Positions 35,156-42,481 of a stretch of 46,301 bases of DNA are shown piece after piece (the first letter of the stretch is position 1; the number at the start of each line of letters is the position of its first letter). The position numbers and the translations under genes are program-made. Location of the stretch: the NCBI RefSeq assembly GCF_003001995.1, contig NZ_PVNB01000028.1, positions 1-46,301 on the forward strand, read 5' to 3'. The notes under the pieces were generated by a model. The model saw only the letters and a program-made list of their open reading frames with translations. It did no database searches and was not told the DNA's origin. The stretch is from Orenia metallireducens (GTDB lineage: Bacteria; Bacillota; Halanaerobiia; Halobacteroidales; Halobacteroidaceae).

Positions 35156-35181
35156 AAACTGACTATTAAAATAGTCAGTTT
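35156..35181 (-). terminator. hairpin with minus-strand T-tract
   Basis: Stem AAACTGACTAT (35156-35166) with ATAGTCAGTTT (35171-35181) around TAAA, followed on the minus strand by TTTTATTTTG. It is a second terminator downstream of the ferredoxin-type gene or the end of a small unidentified transcript. Confidence 0.7.
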
Positions 35182-35307
35182 AACCATGAAGATTCTAGCA
35201 AATTGTATATCTATTCCTAAAGCTCCTCCAATAATAAAAAGAACATTATTAGTTAGGTTGCTAATCTCCTTTCAAACAAAAACAAATATAATTATATCTC
35301 AAAGCAA

Positions 35308-35329
35308 AAACAGGCTTCTCAGCCTGTTT
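35308..35329 (-). terminator. terminator of the ferredoxin-type gene
   Basis: Stem AAACAGGCT (35308-35316) with AGCCTGTTT (35321-35329) and loop TCTC, then TTTTTGCTTT on the minus strand, 20 bases beyond the stop. Confidence 0.85.
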
Positions 35330-35348
35330 AATAATACAATTTATTGAA

Positions 35349-36158
35349 TTATTTAAGCTCTCCATTAATTCCAATAGTTACAATCTCAACCTCTATATCT
35401 ACACCAGATCTTTTAACTGCTTCCTCTGTAATTCTAACCATTCCACCACAGCAAGGCACTTCCATTCTAGCTACAGTAATACTCTTTAAATCATTATTAG
35501 CAATAATTGTTGCCAATTTATCTACATAAGCATCACCATCATCTAGCTTTGGACAGCCAATTGCCACTGCCTTTCCTTTTAATAACTTACGGTGATAATC
35601 TCCATAAGCAAAAGGTACACAATCTGCTGTGATCAATAGATCAGCATTCTTAAAGTATGGTGCAAAAGGTGATAATAAGCTAATCTGTACTGGCCATTGT
35701 TGTAATGTTGATTGAACCTCTACATCAGAATCCCCATTATTATCATTTTTCTTCAAGCTCTTAGCTTGGCTTCCTGGACAGCCACCACTAGGTTTTTTCA
35801 TTACTCTCATTCTACTTCCAGGGCAGCCTCCACCATGATTATGCTTAGGAGCTTCTTCCTTAGCTTCATGTACCTCCTGAGCCTTCATCATCTCTTCAAC
35901 TGCCTCATCACCTCTTAAAGTTCTAACATGCTCTGCTGTTGCATCCAAGTCAAACTCTTTAGCCTCTCGCTCTTCAATCACCAATGCTCCAGTAGGACAT
36001 TCCCCAATACAGTCACCAAATCCATCACAGAAGCTCTCATTGACCAGCTTAGCCTTACCATTAACTATTTGTAAAGCTCCTTCATGACATCCAGTTACAC
36101 ATAATCCACATCCATTACATTTATCCTCATCAATCGTAATAATTTGTCTTTTAGCCAT
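35349..36158 (-). CDS. 4Fe-4S ferredoxin-type ATP-binding/iron-sulfur protein
   Basis: 269 residues, cytoplasmic. An N-terminal two-cluster ferredoxin domain has cluster 1 C14-x2-C17-x2-C20-x3-C24 and cluster 2 C44...C50...C54, in which Phe47 replaces the usual second Cys, a known variation in this family. A linker carries two GGCPGS repeats (GGCPGSRMRVMKKPSGGCPGSQ). The C-terminal domain holds further Cys (ADCVPFAYGDYHRKLL, AIGCPKLDD, VPCCGGMVRI) that may bind another cluster. Such proteins are common beside hydrogenase and hybrid-cluster genes of anaerobes and probably relay electrons; here it stands alone. GGGGAG precedes the ATG. Confidence 0.87.
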   Translation of the reverse strand: MAKRQIITIDEDKCNGCGLCVTGCHEGALQIVNGKAKLVNESFCDGFGDCIGECPTGALVIEEREAKEFDLDATAEHVRTLRGDEAVEEMMKAQEVHEAKEEAPKHNHGGGCPGSRMRVMKKPSGGCPGSQAKSLKKNDNNGDSDVEVQSTLQQWPVQISLLSPFAPYFKNADLLITADCVPFAYGDYHRKLLKGKAVAIGCPKLDDGDAYVDKLATIIANNDLKSITVARMEVPCCGGMVRITEEAVKRSGVDIEVEIVTIGINGELK

Positions 36159-36295
36159 TTAAATCTCCCCTTGTAATTTTATTTATATAAAGACCTCAGC
36201 CATTAAACTCTAGCTCTTAGCTTAATTAAATTATAATCTCTTTCTTATCTTAGTTCTGTGAATTGGCTCACACAGGGAAGAATTTAAGAAATAAC

Positions 36296-36324
36296 CTTAT
36301 TAATTTTTATTTTAAATTAATAAG
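36296..36324 (-). terminator. AU-rich hairpin after the hemerythrin gene
   Basis: An 11-bp stem CTTATTAATTT (36296-36306) with AAATTAATAAG (36314-36324). The flank on the minus strand (GGTTATTTCTT) has only a broken T-run, so it is a weak call. Confidence 0.4.
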
Positions 36325-36346
36325 ATTCTCAAATAGATAATCTAAT

Positions 36347-36778
36347 TTAAATAGCATCCTCATCATAATTTAAAAATATAAGTTGGTCTTCATTTTTGGT
36401 ATGCTTTATCCATCTATTAATTAAATCCTCTTTTAAATTGCTTATAAATAATTTAAGTAAAAAGAGATCAGAGCTATCATGTACTAATTCCCAGTATTTC
36501 CTCTTTAACCCCTCTAACTCATCTCTTAACTTTTGATGTGTCTGCTTATGTTCAGCATAAGCAGAGTAATTAATCTTCTTTTGAATTGCCTCTTCCTCAG
36601 AAAAATGGGTTTCTACATAATCAGTTAGAAAATATAAGAGATTTTCTAAGTTTTCTTTTAAATCATCAATTCCTCCATCTAATTCTTGTAAAAATTTATT
36701 TATCGTCTTTAAAAATACCCGATGATGAATATCAATTTCTGGATATCCAAGCTCTAACTCACTACTCCACTTAATCAT
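36347..36778 (-). CDS. bacteriohemerythrin
   Basis: 143 residues forming a four-helix bundle with all di-iron ligands in place: His19 (EIDIHHRVF), His58 and Glu62 (THFSEEE), His77 and His81 (HKQTH), His126 and Asp131 (HTKNED). Bacteriohemerythrins bind O2 reversibly and are common in anaerobes and microaerophiles as oxygen sensors, scavengers or carriers. No fused signalling domain is present. AGAAGGGGTG lies just before the ATG. A structured leader with terminator lies directly upstream (36830-36906). Confidence 0.93.
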   Translation of the reverse strand: MIKWSSELELGYPEIDIHHRVFLKTINKFLQELDGGIDDLKENLENLLYFLTDYVETHFSEEEAIQKKINYSAYAEHKQTHQKLRDELEGLKRKYWELVHDSSDLFLLKLFISNLKEDLINRWIKHTKNEDQLIFLNYDEDAI

Positions 36779-36829
36779 TTTATCACCCCTTCTCTATTTA
36801 AAACTTAAATTATAATCAAAAAAATAAAA

Positions 36830-36906
36830 CCCTATATTATAAATATAATATAGGGTGGGTTCACCATTAACTCCATATAACCCAAGGTGACCAGATATAG
36901 GTTATA
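36830..36906 (-). ncRNA. candidate attenuator/riboswitch-like leader of the hemerythrin gene
   Basis: On the minus strand, from 36906: TATAACC pairs with GGTTATA (36900-36906 with 36876-36882), GGTCACC can pair with GGTGAACC (36886-36892 with 36858-36865), then an 11-bp terminator stem (36845-36855 with 36830-36840) is followed by TTTTATTTTTTT. The upstream ACCTATAT (36902-36895) mimics the 5' arm of the terminator and could pair with its 3' arm, giving an alternative antiterminator. No known riboswitch consensus was recognised. Confidence 0.5.
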
Positions 36907-37055
36907 CTTCACAGTTCCTTAATAATTTCACATTATCCAATTCTCTTTATTCTATTTAGACTATAACTATAACAATTCCTGCTTTTTAATTGAATTTTAA
37001 TCTATTTTTAAGCGCTTTTTAATTAAGCCTTTATCAATTTATACTAATTAGAAAT

Positions 37056-37110
37056 CTAGTTATCCCTTTAAATTCAAAATTAAAATATCGGTTATACTAA
37101 GGATAACTAG
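37056..37110 (+). promoter_or_regulatory. inverted repeat and promoter region of the HMA-like gene
   Basis: CTAGTTATCC (37056-37065) and GGATAACTAG (37101-37110) form a perfect 10-bp inverted repeat on either side of a -10-like TATACT (37093-37098). It could be a paired operator or, if transcribed, a leader stem. The -35 is not clear. Confidence 0.5.
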
Positions 37111-37128
37111 TTAAGAGGAGGTGCTAAA

Positions 37129-37350
37129 ATGAAAAAGAAGTTATACATTGATGGTTCCTTTGATGAAGAATCTACCGATAAAATTAAGACTCAGTTACAG
37201 GAAATAGATAGTATTAAATTTGTTAATATTAATGCTAAGGAAAAAAGTGTAACTGCAACACTGAGAACCCAGATGAAAGATGAAGACATAAAGGAAGCTA
37301 TAGAACGAATTGGTGATTATAATGTCGATAAAATACATGATTTAGATTAA
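37129..37350 (+). CDS. small HMA-like (ferredoxin-fold) protein lacking the metal-binding CxxC
   Basis: 73 residues with the beta-alpha-beta-beta-alpha-beta pattern of heavy-metal-associated domains (KKKLYIDGSF, STDKIKTQLQEIDSIKFVNI, KSVTATLRTQMKDEDIKEAIERIGDYNV). The loop that normally carries CxxC reads DGSFDEES, so there is no Cys anywhere and soft-metal binding as in CopZ is unlikely. Role unknown; such Cys-less relatives might be structural or sensory. AAGAGGAGGTG precedes the ATG. Confidence 0.7.
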   Translation: MKKKLYIDGSFDEESTDKIKTQLQEIDSIKFVNINAKEKSVTATLRTQMKDEDIKEAIERIGDYNVDKIHDLD

Positions 37351-37385
37351 ATATTTCTACAAAAATATAAATCAAATTATTTTTT

Positions 37386-37486
37386 GCCACGAATCTCACC
37401 AATCTACATGAATAATTCAAAAGATTTTATTTATAAACTAATTTCTTTAATATCTTATTCGTGTTTAATTAGTGCTAATTCGTGGC
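37386..37486. repeat. ~101-bp imperfect palindromic repeat, family A copy 2
   Basis: Begins GCCACGAATCTCACC and ends GTGCTAATTCGTGGC, with inward inverted similarity, matching the ends of 14310-14406. It lies just after the HMA-like gene. An ORF across it is not coding. Confidence 0.75.
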
Positions 37487-37540
37487 TAACTTTATTTTTT
37501 ATAATAATTTTTAATATATATATCTATAAAACCTATAAAT

Positions 37541-37594
37541 TCTTAATTCCTCAATCTCGTCTCTAATTTGAGCTGCTAGTTCAAACTCAAGGTT
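37541..37594 (-). pseudogene. remnant of a UvrB-type UVR motif beyond the uvrB stop
   Basis: Minus-strand codons read [18 protein letters not shown], identical over 18 residues to the last UVR motif of uvrB (37654-37707), but 10 of the 18 codons differ synonymously. The frame then leaves the family (IYRFYR). Upstream, [17 protein letters not shown] has no match to uvrB. It is probably the tail of a lost second uvrB/uvrC-type gene or an old, recombined duplicate. Confidence 0.75.
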
Positions 37595-37641
37595 CTTTCT
37601 CCGAGTTTTTAAAAATCCAAAACTCTCCGTGCTATCAAAAT

Positions 37642-39621
37642 TTACAGTTTATCTCTCAATTCCTCTATCTCATCCCTTATTTGAGCTGCTAACTCAAATT
37701 CTAGATTTGCCGCTGCTTCCTCCATCTCTTCTTCTAAGTCAGCAATCTCTCTTAAGATTTCTGCCTCTGACATCTCCTCTAGCTCCTCTTCATCAACCTT
37801 GTACTCTTCTCTTGTTTCAGCAATCATATCTACAGGACGGAGTACCTCTCTAACCTTTTTTCTAATAGTCTGTGGTATAATTCCATGCTCCTGATTAAAC
37901 TCCATCTGCAATTTGCGACGACGATTGGTCTCACCAATGGCTTCTTTCATCGAATCGGTCATCTTGTCAGCATACATGATTACCTTACCATTGGCATTAC
38001 GAGCAGCTCGTCCAATTGTCTGGATTAAGGAACGATTAGAGCGTAGAAACCCTTCTTTATCGGCATCGAGGATTGCTACCAAAGATACTTCAGGAATATC
38101 CAAGCCCTCCCTTAATAAGTTGATTCCCACTAGAACATCAAATTTACCTAATCTTAGATCTCTAATAATTTCTAACCTTTCAATAGTATCTATATCAGAA
38201 TGAAGGTATCTGACCTTAATCCCTGCTCGCTCCAGATAAGCAGTCAAATCCTCTGCCATCTTCTTGGTCAAGGTAGTTACCAAAATCCTTTCACCAATAT
38301 CAATTACCTGATGAATCTCATCTAACAAATTATCAATCTGATTCTTGATAGGTCTGACTTCAACCTCTGGGTCTATCAATCCAGTTGGGCGAACAATCTG
38401 CTCTACAACCTGTTGACTATGGTCTAATTCATAAGCAGCTGGTGTAGCAGAAATATAGATAGCCTGATTGATTAAGCTCTCAAATTCATCAAACTGCAAA
38501 GGTCTATTATCCAAAGCTGAAGGCAATCTAAAACCATACTCTACCAGCTTCTCCTTTCTAGAGCGGTCACCAGCATACATTCCTCCAATTTGGGGAATTG
38601 TCTTATGGGATTCATCGATCACTAATAGAAAATCATCAGGAAAATAGTCAATCAAGGTCTGGGGTCGACTCCCCTCTGCTCTTCCTTCTAAAAGGCGGGA
38701 ATAGTTCTCTATCCCTGAACAGAAACCAACCTCAGCCAACATCTCCATATCATATTTGGTCCTCTCTTCTAATCTTTGAGCTTCTAATAACTTACCTTGA
38801 CTTCTTAAATAATCAAGTCTCCCTTCCAACTCCTCTTCAATCTCCTTTAAAGCCCGTTCTATCTTATCCTCTGGTGTAACAAAGTGGCTAGCTGGATAAA
38901 TAGTCAATTCATCTAATGTACCTAAAATCTCTCCAGTTAGAGTATTTATCTCTCTAATTTGATCTATCTCATCACCAAATAGCTCTACTCGATATGCCTT
39001 ATCTTCATAAGCAGGAATTATCTCAATTACATCACCATTGACTCTAAAGGTTCCCCGAGCAAAGTCAACTTGATTTCTCTTATACTGAATACCTATTAGC
39101 TCTCTGATAATATCACTACGATCCTTAATCATCCCTCGCTCTAAATGGCAGGTCAAATCTAAGTAATCTGCTGGATTACCTAATCCATAGATACAAGATA
39201 CACTAGCTACGATAATCACATCTTCTCGTTCAAATAAAGCACTGGTTGCTGCCAACCTCATCTTATCAACCTCTTCATTGATAGAAGAATCCTTCTCTAT
39301 GTAAGTATCGGTCTGAGGTACATAGGCCTCTGGCTGATAATAATCATAATAACTGACAAAATAACCAACCTTATTCTCAGGAAAGAACTCAATAAACTCG
39401 CTACATAATTGAGCAGCCAAAGTCTTATTATGAGCAATTACTAAGGTAGGTTTCTGTACCTTCTCAATTACATTTGCTACAGTAAAAGTCTTACCCGATC
39501 CAGTTACCCCTAATAAGGTCTGTTCCTTCATCCCAGCTTGTATCCCTTTAGTCAAGCTTTCAATCGCTGCTGGCTGATCCCCTTTTGGAGAGTAGTCAGA
39601 GACTAATTTAAATTTAGACAT
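37642..39621 (-). CDS. uvrB: UvrABC excision nuclease subunit B
   Basis: 659 residues. UvrB verifies DNA damage and loads UvrC in nucleotide excision repair. Visible: [11 protein letters not shown] near the N-terminus, Walker [17 protein letters not shown], the damage-binding beta-hairpin [24 protein letters not shown]-box-like [18 protein letters not shown], helicase motifs V-VI ([39 protein letters not shown]) and a C-terminal UVR motif. Start is ATG 39621, with GAGGTG 6 bases upstream (GTG 39630 lies in that site). No uvrA follows in the window. It is bracketed by repeat elements. Confidence 0.97.
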   Translation of the reverse strand: MSKFKLVSDYSPKGDQPAAIESLTKGIQAGMKEQTLLGVTGSGKTFTVANVIEKVQKPTLVIAHNKTLAAQLCSEFIEFFPENKVGYFVSYYDYYQPEAYVPQTDTYIEKDSSINEEVDKMRLAATSALFEREDVIIVASVSCIYGLGNPADYLDLTCHLERGMIKDRSDIIRELIGIQYKRNQVDFARGTFRVNGDVIEIIPAYEDKAYRVELFGDEIDQIREINTLTGEILGTLDELTIYPASHFVTPEDKIERALKEIEEELEGRLDYLRSQGKLLEAQRLEERTKYDMEMLAEVGFCSGIENYSRLLEGRAEGSRPQTLIDYFPDDFLLVIDESHKTIPQIGGMYAGDRSRKEKLVEYGFRLPSALDNRPLQFDEFESLINQAIYISATPAAYELDHSQQVVEQIVRPTGLIDPEVEVRPIKNQIDNLLDEIHQVIDIGERILVTTLTKKMAEDLTAYLERAGIKVRYLHSDIDTIERLEIIRDLRLGKFDVLVGINLLREGLDIPEVSLVAILDADKEGFLRSNRSLIQTIGRAARNANGKVIMYADKMTDSMKEAIGETNRRRKLQMEFNQEHGIIPQTIRKKVREVLRPVDMIAETREEYKVDEEELEEMSEAEILREIADLEEEMEEAAANLEFELAAQIRDEIEELRDKL

Positions 39622-39671
39622 GATATTCACCTCATCTTTTCATAATAATTAATCTATAATAAGATAACACA

Positions 39672-39797
39672 ATATAGAGATATTAAGACACTTTTTTATT
39701 AGCTACTAGCTGCTGGCTTCTAGCCTTTAGCTTTTAAGATCTTAGCTAATAACCAGTAGCTATAAGCTAGTAGCAAAACTATCGCAATATACCCATT
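39672..39797. repeat. intergenic palindromic repeat, family B copy 2
   Basis: Left end ATATAGAGA with AAGACACTTTT; right end CAAAACTATCGCAATATACCCATT. Both ends resemble copy 1 (23071-23175). The core is an imperfect palindrome of AGC/TAG-rich words (AGCTACTAGCTGCTGG against CCAGTAGCTATAAGCTAGT). Non-coding. Confidence 0.65.
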
Positions 39798-39839
39798 ATC
39801 TATCATTACACAAACCCTAAGTTATAATTAAATATAGTT

Positions 39840-39864
39840 AAAAAGCACCTACAACTGTAGGTGC
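39840..39864 (-). terminator. terminator of the ctpA-deacetylase operon
   Basis: Stem GCACCTAC with GTAGGTGC (39845-39864) followed on the minus strand by TTTTTAAC; it lies ~70 bases past the deacetylase stop. Confidence 0.8.
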
Positions 39865-39932
39865 CCTAACTTCTTAAACTTCTAATCTTTCTGCTTTGAA
39901 TCATCACTCGTAACTCATTACTCTTCACTATT

Positions 39933-41105
39933 TTATCTAACTAATTCTGAAACATAAACCAACTTAACTCCCATATCCTCAATAGTAGGAATCATCTCTT
40001 GAATTGCTAAAGCAGTATTCATCCGTATATGACCAATAATCACTAACTCTTTCTTCTTTAAGGCTACCTTTGCTAAGCGAAGCAGCATCTTCTCAACAGC
40101 TTCTTTCTTATCAACATTATCTATAAAGAGATAGTTTGCTGCTGTTGGAACTCCATATTCTACAGCAGTCTCAAATCCAACTGACTTATGGGAGGTACTG
40201 CTATCTACATAAAATAAATCATTTTCTCTTAATACATTCATAATCTCTGCCATGACATGGCTATCAGCTGAAGCCTTAGACCCCATATGATGATTGACTC
40301 CTAATACATCAGGTAAGCTAGCTAAATTCTTCTCTAAGGTCTCTTTAATCTCTTCACTGCTCATAGTGGTATAAATAGCTCCTTCACCAGGATTTACCTC
40401 AGGATTCATTGGCTCTAGGGGCTGGTGCAGAGTCATCTCAAAGCCTGCTTCTTTAATCAATTTAGCATCCTTTTGAGAATGAGGTCTAAAGGGCAACACA
40501 GCCATGGTCAAAGGTCGATTGATACTCAACATCTCTTCAGTCCCTTTACGATTAAAGCCCCAGTCATCTAATATAATTGCTAGTTTTGCCTTGGGCTTAG
40601 CTTGAACTAATTTAAGCTGATGAGTAATTATCTTCTCACCTGTAGACTGAGGTTTAAAGGCAAGCTTGATATTTAACACTTGCTGCTCTTCATCTACCCA
40701 ATCTGCCTCTACTATCGCAAATTCATCTTCAAGTTTATCGATGATTTCACCTTTAATAGTTTCTAATAGTTTGAGCTTATTCCCAAAGAGAGGGATTTCT
40801 AACTCACGATAGTTATATGTCCAAGTAAAATGATAATCATCAACCTTTCTCTCCCTCTTCTCTTCTGAGCTTTGAAGAGTAAACTCTTCATTATTCAATC
40901 CCATATCCTTTAAAAGGTTATCTATATAGTTATTATAATCATCTATTGTTGTAGTATAATCTACCTCTATAGTTTCAGTTATTTGGTCTTGATCCGTTGT
41001 TACTTCATCTTGGTTGACTACCGGTTCAGTCTCTTGACTACAAGCTGTAAGTAAGAACAATAGAGTTAGACTAAGAAAAACAACTAATATCCTATCTCTA
41101 CTCAT
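39933..41105 (-). CDS. divergent polysaccharide deacetylase lipoprotein (YibQ-like)
   Basis: 390 residues. The signal peptide ends in lipobox LTAC (Cys ~21), so it is a lipoprotein facing the periplasm. An N-terminal acidic region and small alpha/beta domain (~45-175) precede the divergent polysaccharide deacetylase domain (AKLAIILDDWGFNRKGTEEM, TLHQPLEPMNP, VNHHMGSKASAD, FYVDSSTSHKS, IIGHIRMNTA). The DD and His residues of the NodB-like site are visible. Substrate is unproved, probably a cell-wall glycan. It starts 14 bases after the ctpA stop and shares its operon, a pairing often seen for envelope maintenance. Start at ATG 41105 with GAGAGGAC upstream. Confidence 0.9.
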   Translation of the reverse strand: MSRDRILVVFLSLTLLFLLTACSQETEPVVNQDEVTTDQDQITETIEVDYTTTIDDYNNYIDNLLKDMGLNNEEFTLQSSEEKRERKVDDYHFTWTYNYRELEIPLFGNKLKLLETIKGEIIDKLEDEFAIVEADWVDEEQQVLNIKLAFKPQSTGEKIITHQLKLVQAKPKAKLAIILDDWGFNRKGTEEMLSINRPLTMAVLPFRPHSQKDAKLIKEAGFEMTLHQPLEPMNPEVNPGEGAIYTTMSSEEIKETLEKNLASLPDVLGVNHHMGSKASADSHVMAEIMNVLRENDLFYVDSSTSHKSVGFETAVEYGVPTAANYLFIDNVDKKEAVEKMLLRLAKVALKKKELVIIGHIRMNTALAIQEMIPTIEDMGVKLVYVSELVR

Positions 41106-41119
41106 TAGCAAAGTCCTCT

Positions 41120-42298
41120 CTAATTTAATTTATCCTCTAATATCTTAATTGCTTCATCTAATTGTTCATCTGCTTCAGTATCAGGGTTATACTTAACCTC
41201 TACATCAGGCTCAATTCCTTGATGATGGATAAATCTATCCTTTGGAGTATAGTATTTAGCAGTAGTCAACTTTACAGCAGAACCATCAGATAATGGGATT
41301 ACACTCTGCACTACACCTTTACCAAAGGTCTTCTCTCCTACAATAACTCCACGCTCATTATCCTGAATTGCTCCAGTTACAATCTCAGAGGCACTAGCAC
41401 TTCCTCCATTTACCAATATCACCAATGGAGCATCTGTTGCTGTAATTCCACTATAAACTGGGATAGATGTCTTCTCTCTTTGGCGTTCTTTAACATGAAC
41501 TACAAAACCTTTATCAATAAAGTTACTTGCTACCTTAGAAGCTTCACTCAATAATCCCCCTGGATTATTCCTTAAATCAAGGATATAAGCTTCAGCTCCC
41601 TCTTTATGTAGCTTTTCAATCTCAGTAGCAATCTCTTCACCTACACCATCAATAAATTGGGATAAACGGATATAGCCAATCTTATCTGTTTTCATTTCAG
41701 AATTAACATAAGATAGCTCTATCTCTTCTCGAACAATATCTACATCAAATTCTTTAGGCTCCTTAGCTGATTCTTCTTCTGATACTTTTCTCTTAATAGT
41801 TAAGGTTACCTCTGTACCAGGCTCCCCCTTCATCATCCCTACAGCCTCTTCCATCGGCATATCCTTAGTTGATACACCATCAATAGCCATAATCATATCT
41901 CCACCTTCTAAACCAGCCCGCTCTCCTGGAGTTTCTGTGATTGGAGAGACCACAGTTAACTGCTTATCCTTCATAGTAATAACTATTCCAATTCCACCAT
42001 ATTTTCCATCAAACTCTTCTTGCATATTTTCAAAATCTCGTGGTGGTAGATAGACAGTATAAGGATCATCTAAACTTTCCAACATCCCATCAATAGCACC
42101 TGTTAACAATGTATCTATATCAGTTTCTTCAACATAACTTCTTTTAACTAAATCTACAATTACAAATAGCTTTTTAAACATATTTAGTTCACTTACTTGA
42201 TTTGCTTGGGCTTTATGAAAGAAAAAACCCACACTCCCAGCAGTAACTAACATGAATAATATCAAAATTATTCCAAGTGTTCTATTCTTCTTAAACAT
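41120..42298 (-). CDS. ctpA: carboxy-terminal processing serine peptidase (S41, PDZ domain)
   Basis: 392 residues. An N-terminal membrane anchor (~8-26, LGIILILFMLVTAGSVGFFF) is followed by a PDZ domain (~85-175, KYGGIGIVITMKDKQLTVVS, LEGGDMIMAIDGV) and a tail-protease domain. Its catalytic pair is visible: Ser302 in GGSASASEIV and Lys327 in EKTFGKGVVQS, 25 residues apart as in Tsp. The C-terminus holds a short HHQGIEPDVEVKYN segment. It degrades or trims proteins by their C-termini outside the cytoplasm. Start at ATG 42298 is set by GGAAGGTAGG upstream and the membrane anchor; an upstream Met at 42364 adds a basic stretch without a ribosome site. Cotranscribed with the deacetylase. Confidence 0.93.
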   Translation of the reverse strand: MFKKNRTLGIILILFMLVTAGSVGFFFHKAQANQVSELNMFKKLFVIVDLVKRSYVEETDIDTLLTGAIDGMLESLDDPYTVYLPPRDFENMQEEFDGKYGGIGIVITMKDKQLTVVSPITETPGERAGLEGGDMIMAIDGVSTKDMPMEEAVGMMKGEPGTEVTLTIKRKVSEEESAKEPKEFDVDIVREEIELSYVNSEMKTDKIGYIRLSQFIDGVGEEIATEIEKLHKEGAEAYILDLRNNPGGLLSEASKVASNFIDKGFVVHVKERQREKTSIPVYSGITATDAPLVILVNGGSASASEIVTGAIQDNERGVIVGEKTFGKGVVQSVIPLSDGSAVKLTTAKYYTPKDRFIHHQGIEPDVEVKYNPDTEADEQLDEAIKILEDKLN

Positions 42299-42390
42299 AT
42301 ATTTTCCTACCTTCCTACTTGGTTTATTACATTTAATTCTACCATTTATTTTTAACTTTCGCAAACAATCTACCTATAATAAAGCTATAT

Positions 42391-42417
42391 ATTATAGTCA
42401 TTTGTGGTATACTTTAA
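42391..42417 (-). promoter_or_regulatory. candidate promoter of the ctpA operon
   Basis: Minus strand TATAAT (42396-42391) with TTAAAG (42417-42412) 15 bases upstream. The -10 is a perfect match; the -35 spacing is short. It gives an ~85-base leader. Confidence 0.45.
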
Positions 42418-42481
42418 TTTGATTGTTTAATTTATTTACTATTTGATTCTGTTATAATATATAGAATATATTGTAAAAATG

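Larger units (their letters stand above)
34760..35348 (-). other. 589-bp intergenic region upstream of the flotillin operon
   Basis: Holds a promoter with 9-bp inverted repeat (34986-35053) and two minus-strand hairpins (35156-35181 and 35308-35329). Between the hairpins a short minus-strand frame (~35163-35279) encodes a hydrophobic peptide, but it has no usable start codon. The rest shows nothing. Confidence 0.6.
36779..37128 (-). other. 350-bp region between divergent hemerythrin and HMA-like genes
   Basis: No gene. It contains the structured leader of the hemerythrin gene (36830-36906) and, on the other side, a 10-bp inverted repeat (37056-37065 with 37101-37110) with the promoter of the HMA-like gene. 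Confidence 0.6.
39631..39932. other. ~300-bp intergenic region upstream of uvrB
   Basis: Mostly taken up by a family B palindromic repeat (39672-39797) and the deacetylase terminator (39840-39864). No recognisable uvrB promoter or SOS-type box was picked out with confidence. Confidence 0.5.

Noticed and set aside
35163-35279. Minus-strand frame encoding a hydrophobic peptide (SNLTNNVLFIIGGALGIDIQ...) after AAAGGAG
   Set aside because: No ATG, GTG or TTG at a workable distance from the ribosome-site-like sequence, and its 3' part is the terminator stem.
37384-37566. Plus-strand ORF of 60 codons
   Set aside because: It runs across the family A palindrome; no ribosome site and low-complexity translation.
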